Assembly: GCF_004801285.1 (NCBI RefSeq)
Contig: NZ_SSNY01000010.1
Coordinates: 124,001-188,000 of the forward strand
Origin: Ollibium composti
GTDB taxonomy: Bacteria > Pseudomonadota > Alphaproteobacteria > Rhizobiales > Rhizobiaceae
Direction: 5' to 3'
Length of the DNA: 64,000 bases
The translations under genes and the position numbers were made by a program. The notes beneath the pieces were generated by a model. That model was not told where the DNA came from and did not search any database. It saw only the letters and a list, made by a program, of their open reading frames with translations. Below, piece by piece: positions 58,288 to 64,000 of this stretch (its first letter is position 1; every line of letters starts with the position of its first letter).

Positions 58288-59250
58288 ATGGCACAGCATT
58301 TCCTCCTTTCCGCCGAAAGCCGCACCCTCTCCCTCAAAGAGATTTACGAGGGTGGCGAGGGAAAGGCTTACGACACGTTCAAGCGCCTTCGCTGGGCTTC
58401 GACGCAAGGCGAACCTGTTTGCCCGAAATGCGGGTGCCTGGACCATTACGACATTCCGACCCGTCGCAAGTTCAAGTGCGCTGCCTGCCACGCTCAATTC
58501 AGCGTCACGTCCGGCACGATGTTCGCCAGCCGCAAGCTCGCCTTTGTCGATCTGCTGGCGGCGATCTGCCTCTTTGTGAACGGCTCCAAGGGCATGTCGG
58601 CGGTCCAGTTCTCCCGCGATCTGGACGTGCAGTACAAGACCGCTTTCGTGCTGGCGCACAAGCTCCGCGAGGCGCTTGCGGCTGAAACCGTGACGGAAAT
58701 GCTGGACGGCGAAGTCGAGATCGACGGCGCTTACTTCGGCGGCCACGTCCGCCCTGAAAACCGCGTCGAGGATCGCGTTGACCGCCGCAAGAAGGAAAAC
58801 CAGTCCGACCGTCGCCGCGTTGTCGTGGCGCTTCGCCAGCGCTCGGGGCGCACCCTTTCATTCGTTCGCATGAGCGAAGCCGACGGTGTCGACATTGCCC
58901 GCGCTCGCATGGTTGCCGGTGCCAAGCTTTTCGCCGACGAAGCGACCCATTGGGACGCGCTGGAAATGCAGTTCGCTTCGACCAGGATCAACCACAGCGT
59001 TTCCTACAGCGACGGCCACGGCAAGCACACCAACATGGTCGAGAGCTATTTCAGCCGCCTTCGCCGCATGGTGCGCGGGCAGCACCATTTCGTGTCGCAC
59101 AAGTACCTTTACCAGTATGCCAACCATGCCGCTTGGCTGGAAGATCACCGCCGCCGCTCAAATGGTGGCAACGCCTTCGCCTTGCTTGGCGGTTCGCTCA
59201 ATCATCCTGTGAGCCGCATTTGGGCTGGATACTGGCAGAGATCGGAATAG
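58288..59250 (+). CDS. IS1595-family (ISXO2-like) transposase
   Basis: The 320-residue transposase has an N-terminal zinc ribbon (C45, C48, C64, C67: VCPKCGC...KCAAC) and the DDE/N core: EIDGAYFGGH (Asp146), LFADEATHWD (Asp217) and HTNMVESYFSRLRRM (Asn249/Glu252). This matches ISXO2-like IS1595 transposases. It appears full length and uninterrupted, so the element may be active. Confidence 0.95.
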   Translation: MAQHFLLSAESRTLSLKEIYEGGEGKAYDTFKRLRWASTQGEPVCPKCGCLDHYDIPTRRKFKCAACHAQFSVTSGTMFASRKLAFVDLLAAICLFVNGSKGMSAVQFSRDLDVQYKTAFVLAHKLREALAAETVTEMLDGEVEIDGAYFGGHVRPENRVEDRVDRRKKENQSDRRRVVVALRQRSGRTLSFVRMSEADGVDIARARMVAGAKLFADEATHWDALEMQFASTRINHSVSYSDGHGKHTNMVESYFSRLRRMVRGQHHFVSHKYLYQYANHAAWLEDHRRRSNGGNAFALLGGSLNHPVSRIWAGYWQRSE

Positions 59251-59289
59251 CGGAACGTTTACTTCTTGTTTCCGTTTTGATCGCACTCT

Positions 59290-59326
59290 TGACGCCGTTT
59301 TGTACAAAGCGTACAAAGCGTACAAA
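59290..59326 (+). promoter_or_regulatory. Tandem GTACAAAGC repeats before the toxin-antitoxin genes
   Basis: A TTGACG hexamer (59290-59295) precedes three head-to-tail copies of GTACAAAGC (59302-59310, 59311-59319, and GTACAAA at 59320-59326), about 20 bp before the antitoxin ATG. Such tandem sites suit conditional cooperativity in autoregulated toxin-antitoxin operons. Confidence 0.5.
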
Positions 59327-59346
59327 AAACCCGCAAAGGAGAAACC

Positions 59347-59613
59347 ATGTCTGCCAATGCTATGCGAGAAATGTCCGCGTCGGAGGCTCGCAGCAAATTC
59401 TCGGAGGTGTTCGACGCGGCATACCACGGCAACCCTGTGGTAGTGCGGAAACATTCGCGAACTGTTGCAATCATTTCAATGGAGCTTCTGCAATCGCTGG
59501 CCGAGTTGGAAGCGAAAAGAGACAGCGAGAAAGCGCGCAAAGCCTTGCGCGAGTTCTTGAAAGAGGGAGGAACGCCTATGTCGCAACTCAAAAAGGAGTT
59601 AGGGTTTGACTAA
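59347..59613 (+). CDS. Phd/YefM-family antitoxin
   Basis: The 88-residue protein begins MSANAMREMSASEARSKFSE and continues VFDAAYHGNPVVVRKHSRTV, typical Phd/YefM DNA-binding and dimerisation. The C-terminal tail (KKELGFD) would neutralise the toxin. AAAGGAG precedes the ATG. It is followed by the RelE-type toxin. Confidence 0.9.
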   Translation: MSANAMREMSASEARSKFSEVFDAAYHGNPVVVRKHSRTVAIISMELLQSLAELEAKRDSEKARKALREFLKEGGTPMSQLKKELGFD

Positions 59614-59640
59614 CTCCAAACAACCGGGGGGAGCCCTCCA

Positions 59641-59985
59641 TTGGAACTGGAAATCGTATTCTCTCCCGCCGCACGGCGGGAGATCAAAAAGCTTACGCGC
59701 GAGATTCAGCGTTTAGTATTTGATACTCTCGAAAGTCTGCAAAAGACGCCCCGCCCGCGCGGGGTGGAGAAGATTCAAGGGCACCCGGACTTCTTCCGCG
59801 TGAAGGCTGGGCGCGAGCATCGAATCATCTACCATATATTCCGCGAGCGTTTGCTTGTTGTTCTAGTCATCCGCGACCGGAAAGACGCTTACAAGGGCTT
59901 GGATGATCTAGACGGCAAATTGGGTGCGGCCCTTTCCGCTATAGAAGAAGACGCACTCGCCCGGTTAGGTATCGGATACGGCTAA
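59641..59985 (+). CDS. RelE/ParE-family toxin
   Basis: The 114-residue protein begins MELEIVFSPAARREIKKLTR (TTG start) and has the RelE pattern HPDFFRVKAGREHRIIYHIF and LLVVLVIRDRKDAYK. Basic residues near the C-terminus of the fold would contact ribosome-bound mRNA. A GGGGGG-AG run precedes the TTG. The C-terminus (about 25 residues beyond the usual end) is longer than typical RelE. Confidence 0.86.
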   Translation: MELEIVFSPAARREIKKLTREIQRLVFDTLESLQKTPRPRGVEKIQGHPDFFRVKAGREHRIIYHIFRERLLVVLVIRDRKDAYKGLDDLDGKLGAALSAIEEDALARLGIGYG

Positions 59986-60431
59986 CGCCGCTCCCACACC
60001 ACATTCCCCTTCGCGTCGGTAGCGCTCCGCACATTGCCGTCCTCGCGCATCGACCGTAGCGCCTTGCTGACACGTTTCGTGAGATCGGACAGGTATTTCC
60101 TGTCCCGCGCGTCCTCGCCGCGCATGGCGACAATCTCGCGGGCTATGTCACGACTGGACAGCGGCCCTGTCGCTTCCCGTAGCTCGCCATAAATCGCCTT
60201 CGATAGCTCGCCGCGTCCGAAGATGACTTCCCGCTTTTGGCGCGGCATGGCAGCGTCCAGATCGCCCGCATAGCCGAGTACGCCTAGCGTCCGGTCAATT
60301 GCGCCAAGATCGTTCCGTATCTCTGCCAGGCGGTCGCGTAGCCGCTCGGCTTCGTTGAAGAGATCGGCGCGCTTCTGCAAAAGCCCGTTGACGGTGTGGC
60401 TGAAATCGGTGGCGCGAGACAGTGTTCCCAT
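59982..60431 (-). CDS. Coiled-coil and probable winged-helix protein at the right end of the element
   Basis: The 149-residue protein starts MGTLSRATDFSHTVNGLLQK, with a coiled-coil-like N-terminal half (RADLFNEAERLRDRLAEIRN) and a winged-helix-like C-terminal half (LSSRDIAREIVAMRG, LTKRVSKALRSMREDGNVRS). An upstream in-frame ATG at 60455 is also possible. GTTCCCAT/ATGGGAAC form an inverted repeat around the start region. It overlaps the toxin stop by 4 nt, tail to tail. Function unknown; a regulator is likely. Confidence 0.68.
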   Translation of the reverse strand: MGTLSRATDFSHTVNGLLQKRADLFNEAERLRDRLAEIRNDLGAIDRTLGVLGYAGDLDAAMPRQKREVIFGRGELSKAIYGELREATGPLSSRDIAREIVAMRGEDARDRKYLSDLTKRVSKALRSMREDGNVRSATDAKGNVVWERR

Positions 60432-60476
60432 GCTTCGGATTTTATGGGAACCCACTAGGGCGCGGCAGTGGGAATG

Positions 60477-60509
60477 TTGGTGCTTTTGCTACATAAGGCC
60501 GCGGAAATG
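60477..60509. repeat. Right terminal inverted repeat and target-site duplication
   Basis: Positions 60477-60501 are the inverse of 56994-57018 without mismatch, and 60502-60509 repeat CGGAAATG. The sequence identity suggests little time since insertion. Confidence 0.95.
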
Positions 60510-61835
60510 GTTGGACGTCCCGCCGAGCGGCAGGACGAGGCCCCGGCTCGACAGCCAGGGCAGCAGCCCCCTGAACAGGCCGGCATATTCGAAGGCGAAC
60601 ATGCGCGCGATCATGCCGGCATGGCGGTTGGATATTTCCAGCGGCGCCTGCACGACGGCAAGGTCGGGGCCATGGCTGCGGAAGCGCTGCCAAGCCTCCA
60701 CGAGTTGCATGGGATGGGGCCGGTCCTCGGCGTCGTAGAGCGCGACGAACTCGCCGCCGGTCATCGGCAGCGCATAGGCGAGCGCCTTCGGCTTGGTGCG
60801 CGGCTGGCCGGGAGGCACCTCGACGACCTCCATATGCGCCGGCAGCGCGTGCGCGCGGATGGCGGCGAGCGTGGCGGCATCGTCGGCCTCGCAGACCAGC
60901 TTGATCTCCAGCCTCTCGCGCGGCCAGACGAGGCGATCGAGCGCGGCCAGCAGGTGCGGCACCACCTCGGCCTCCTTGTAGAGCGCCACGAGCACGGAAA
61001 AAAGCGGTGCGTTCGGCGGCGGCAGGCCGAGTTTCGGTCGCTCGATCCGCGGCCTGGGCGCCGCCACCGCAGCGAAACGCAGGGCCACGCAGGCGAAGAA
61101 GAAGAAGGTGGCGGCGGCGTGGAGAAAGGCCAGCATCTGCAAGGGCATGAGCACGAGCCCGACGGGGATGGCCGTCATGACGAAGCCGACGATGATGCCC
61201 TGCCACGCTTGGGCGACGACACGAGCCGACATCTGGGGAAGGCGCTCGAACAAGCGGCCGACCGCGTTCCTGGCCAGAAACGGCCGCGTGCGTTGCAGCA
61301 CCGCACCGCGCAGTGCCGCCGCCGGAACGATCTTCAGCCGTCCGGCCAAGGCCGGGCTGGCGCGCACGCGCTCGCGCACGACGCCGAGGCGGATGCGCTC
61401 GGGCGTGATGAGGAAAGAGACGTCCCCGCCCTTCTCGAAAAGCTTGACCGGGACATGGCCGCCATGACGCCGCAGCAGGACCAGCGCATGCGCGTCGCTG
61501 ACGATCAGCCGCTCGGGATCGACCTGCTCGGCCGCCGCGATTCCCAGGTCTGCCGCCATCGCGCGCACCAGCCGCCCCTGGTCGATACCGCAGTCGACAA
61601 GGCCGGCGGCGAAGTCGCCGCCTTCGATATGGGCACGCGCGGCGACCTCGTAGGCCGTCTGCGGCGGCACGCCGAGCCTGGCGAGCACGCCGCGCCATTC
61701 GACCAGTTCGGGAAAAAAGACCTCCGCCAGCAGCACGCCATAATCCGGCCCGACCGCGGCGGCCGGATCACTCAGCGGATAGCCTGGCGATCCGTGCGGG
61801 AGCCCCTCCCCGCCCGGAAATTCGTATGAGCCCAT
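60502..61835 (-). pseudogene. Family 2 glycosyltransferase, 5' fragment (split by transposon)
   Basis: The N-terminal 444 codons include a GspE-N-like region (about 40-150), two hydrophobic helices (AWQGIIVGFVMTAIPVGLVL; FLHAAATFFFFACVALRFAA) and the GT2 catalytic start (FSVLVALYKEAEVVPHLLAA, YDAEDRPHPMQ with the DxD-like Asp). The frame reaches LGGTSNHFR at the element boundary and then stops four codons into the transposon. The rest of the gene is at 56370-56993. It may still make a truncated protein. Confidence 0.93.
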
Positions 61836-62043
61836 GATGGCTCGCCGTCCCCCGTCCTGCCGCCGTGATGTTCAGCGACGGCTCCCTCCTCCTCCGGCCG
61901 CCCCCACGGCCGTCTGCCCCGCAACCCCTCGCGCGGCAGTCGATACAACCCGAGAATAGCTTTTATTTACACCGAGGAAACCGAAATCCGTTGTGATCTC
62001 GCCGTTTTCATAAGACAAGCTCGGGGTCGATGGAGAACCTCGC

Positions 62044-62910
62044 GTGACCTTGCGCCGCCTTGCCGTTGCCCTGATCTATGCCGGCGCGCTCTGCCTCGGC
62101 GCAAGCCTGCCGGGCGTGTCAGGGCCGGCAACCGCAGCGGGACCGCAGGCGCCCATCCTGTGGGACTCGCAGGAGCGGCTGGCGAAGCCCGATCTGGCGG
62201 CCATGCCGCGCCTGCGCTTCCTCACCACGACGGACTTTCCGCCGTTCAATTTCCTCGACGGCAGCGGCCGCCTGTCGGGCCTGCACATCGACCTGGCGCG
62301 GGCGATCTGCGCCGAGCTCGGCCTTGCCGCCAAATGCGAGATCCAGGCGCTGCCGTGGGACGAGCTCGACGCGGCGCTGCAAAAGGGCGAGGGCGAAGCC
62401 ATCCTGGCCGGCATCGCGGTGACGGCCAAGACACGCGAGAAATACGCCTTTTCACGTCCCTACCTGCAATTTCCGGCGCGTTTCGTCGTACCGAAGGCCA
62501 AGCCGGTCGCTGAGCCGATCTACGCCTCCCTGCAAGGCAAGAAAATCGGCGTCGTCGCCGGCAGCGGCCATGAACGCCTGCTGCGCGACGATTTCGGCAA
62601 GGTGCAGGTCGCGACCTACGCCAAGCCGGAAGAGCTTTACGCCGACCTCAAGGCCGGCAAGCTCGACGCCGCCTTCGGTGACGGCATGCGCCTTTCCTTC
62701 TGGCTCGACGGCTCGGACTCGGCCGATTGCTGCCACTTCGCCGGCGGCCCCTACATCGCGCCGGAATATCTCGGCACGGGGCTTTCGATCGCCGTCAAGG
62801 CCGACAATTCCGCCCTTGCCGCGGCCTTCGACTATGCGCTGCAACAAATCTCGGTGAAAGGCACCTTCGCCGAACTCTATCTGCGCTACTTTCCGGTCAG
62901 CTTCTACTGA
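62044..62910 (+). CDS. Periplasmic amino-acid-type substrate-binding protein (family 3)
   Basis: The 288-residue protein has a signal peptide (about 1-32, ending GPATAA) and the SBP family 3 fold: LRFLTTTDFPPFNFLDGSGR, GLHIDLARAICAELGLAAKC and GVVAGSGHERLLRDDFGKVQ. GTG at 62044 is preceded by GGAG. There are no permease or ATPase genes next to it, so it is an orphan receptor for an ABC system or sensor. Confidence 0.92.
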   Translation: MTLRRLAVALIYAGALCLGASLPGVSGPATAAGPQAPILWDSQERLAKPDLAAMPRLRFLTTTDFPPFNFLDGSGRLSGLHIDLARAICAELGLAAKCEIQALPWDELDAALQKGEGEAILAGIAVTAKTREKYAFSRPYLQFPARFVVPKAKPVAEPIYASLQGKKIGVVAGSGHERLLRDDFGKVQVATYAKPEELYADLKAGKLDAAFGDGMRLSFWLDGSDSADCCHFAGGPYIAPEYLGTGLSIAVKADNSALAAAFDYALQQISVKGTFAELYLRYFPVSFY

Positions 62911-62925
62911 GCGGTCGGCAACCGG

Positions 62926-63339
62926 CTACGTCAGGGTGCGGTGGCGGGCCTTGGCGCCCTGCGCGATCGCCGCCACCGTCAGCGTGTCGAGATCGAGCCG
63001 GCGGCGGATCAACTGGAGCACGCGCACTTCCTCCAACCGCATCTCGAGGTCTGCGGCGGCCACCTCGAAGGCAGCCGCATAGGCGGTGTCCCTCAGCCGT
63101 GCCGGCAGCACGTCGGCGACGAGGTCGAGCACGCCCTCCAGCCCCTCAGTGTCGTTCAACAGCCTTTGGCAATCCTGCGCCACGTCGATGATGCGGTCGG
63201 CATCGAAATCCTCGAAAACCGGCCAGCTGCGCACCACGGCGCCGATGCGGCCAAGCTCCGCGTCGGACATCTCGCGGTCGGAGGCGGAAGCGATCACCAT
63301 CAGGTAGATCAGCGCTTCATGGGTCGTCGGAACAGGCAT
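62926..63339 (-). CDS. TerB-like protein
   Basis: The 137-residue helical protein begins [20 protein letters not shown] and contains [20 protein letters not shown] and [20 protein letters not shown], with the acidic-residue pattern of the TerB fold (tellurite-resistance family). No other ter genes are present, so the role is probably not tellurite resistance. GAGGG precedes the ATG. Confidence 0.82.
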   Translation of the reverse strand: MPVPTTHEALIYLMVIASASDREMSDAELGRIGAVVRSWPVFEDFDADRIIDVAQDCQRLLNDTEGLEGVLDLVADVLPARLRDTAYAAAFEVAAADLEMRLEEVRVLQLIRRRLDLDTLTVAAIAQGAKARHRTLT

Positions 63340-63489
63340 GGTTTTCCCTCGTTGCGTTGCCGGCAAGGTAGGAAGGCGCCGGCAACGCCGCAAGGAAAAA
63401 GCCTCCTGCCGTTGACGCTTAAGGCTCGCGCGCATAGAGCATGCCTCGTGCCGCCGTCAGCGGCCTTTCTTCCCCGTAGGACCAGCTTC

Positions 63490-64000
63490 ATGACGCGATC
63501 CAACATGATCGACCTTTCGCCCGAAATCCTCGCAGCCGCAGCCGAGAGCAAAGCCTGGCCGTTCGAGGAAGCGAAAAAGATCGTCAAACGCTACGAGAAG
63601 ACGGGCTTTCCCGAGACCATTCTGTTCGAGACCGGCTACGGCCCGTCCGGCCTGCCGCATATCGGCACCTTCGGCGAGGTGGCACGCACCACGATGGTGC
63701 GGCACGCCTTCCGGGTGCTGACCGAAGACAAGGTGAAGACGCGGCTGCTGTGCTTCTCCGACGACATGGACGGCATGCGCAAGATCCCGGACAACGTACC
63801 GGATCGCGCGGCGCTCGAACCTTACCTGCACATGCCGCTCACCGTCGTGCCGAACCCGTTCGGCGGCGACTACGAGAGTTTCGGCCACCACAACAACGCG
63901 ATGCTGAGGCGCTTCCTCGACACGTTCGGCTTCGACTACGAGTTCGCCAGCGCCACCGACTATTACAAGTCCGGCCGCTTCGACGCGATGCTGCTGCGCG
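63490..64000 (+). CDS. lysK: Class I lysyl-tRNA synthetase, 5' part (runs off the window)
   Basis: The visible 170 codons begin [20 protein letters not shown] and show the class I signature HIGT within [20 protein letters not shown], plus the [13 protein letters not shown] block characteristic of archaeal-type class I LysRS. Many alphaproteobacteria use this in place of class II LysRS. The KMSKS part is beyond the window. Confidence 0.95.
   Translation, partial: MTRSNMIDLSPEILAAAAESKAWPFEEAKKIVKRYEKTGFPETILFETGYGPSGLPHIGTFGEVARTTMVRHAFRVLTEDKVKTRLLCFSDDMDGMRKIPDNVPDRAALEPYLHMPLTVVPNPFGGDYESFGHHNNAMLRRFLDTFGFDYEFASATDYYKSGRFDAMLLR

Larger units (their letters stand above)
56994..60501. mobile_element. 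IS1595-type transposon with passenger genes (3508 bp)
   Basis: The element is bounded by perfect 25-bp terminal inverted repeats beginning CGGCCTTATGTAGC (56994-57018 and 60477-60501), flanked by an 8-bp target duplication CGGAAATG (56986-56993 and 60502-60509). Eight-base duplications and this transposase type define the IS1595 family. It carries six genes: unknown 307-residue protein, HTH-like DUF6471 protein, transposase, antitoxin, toxin and a winged-helix-like protein. The passenger genes have visibly lower G+C than the flanks. It is inserted in a glycosyltransferase gene. Confidence 0.95.

Overview
The window looks like chromosome of a high-G+C alphaproteobacterium of the Rhizobiales, most likely a Mesorhizobium/Aminobacter-type Phyllobacteriaceae. 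The grounds are the tsaB-rimI-plsC-miaB-phoH-ybeY-corC-lnt order, a short HisG with a HisZ partner, class I lysyl-tRNA synthetase, plant-type GshA, a CtrA-type box upstream of minCDE, and many palindromic intergenic repeats of rhizobial style. The genus is an inference; no rRNA or tRNA gene is visible to anchor it.

Layout. 1-6849 (minus) is the tRNA-modification, RNA-processing and envelope block. 6927-11257 (minus) holds malate synthase G and a solitary HyuA-type protein. 11388-16427 (minus) is an accessory redox block: a DyP peroxidase with a C-terminal encapsulin-loading peptide, its encapsulin shell, and a molybdopterin oxidoreductase whose fourth Fe-S cysteine is replaced by Gly. 16991-18863 is minCDE, followed by a 59-residue small protein. 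19524-26233 (minus) is a catabolic cluster: GntR regulator, DctPQM TRAP transporter, two-domain flavin oxidoreductase and aldo/keto reductase. 27229-32379 carries guaA, mtnN, a thioesterase, an RsmB-like methyltransferase and aqpZ. 32651-38215 carries an acyl-CoA synthetase and hisG-hisZ-hisS. 40671-49521 is a 2-hydroxyacid module: FCD/GntR regulator plus lldD on one strand and glcD-glcE-glcF on the other. Two near-identical 25-bp operators link the regulator promoter to glcD. 49762-56348 is housekeeping: folD, an L,D-transpeptidase, tag, rsmE, gshA and a DUF937 protein.

56370-61835 is the most striking region. A family 2 glycosyltransferase gene is split by a 3508-bp IS1595-type transposon (56994-60501) with perfect 25-bp terminal inverted repeats and an 8-bp target duplication. 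In silico excision restores one uninterrupted 649-codon frame, so the insertion looks recent. The element carries a transposase, a Phd/RelE-type toxin-antitoxin pair, a small HTH-like protein divergent from the transposase across a palindrome-rich control region, an unrecognised 307-residue protein, and a coiled-coil plus probable winged-helix protein.

At least five kinds of palindromic repeat sit between genes, one of them inside the glc operon. The window ends with a periplasmic binding protein, a TerB-like protein and the start of lysK.
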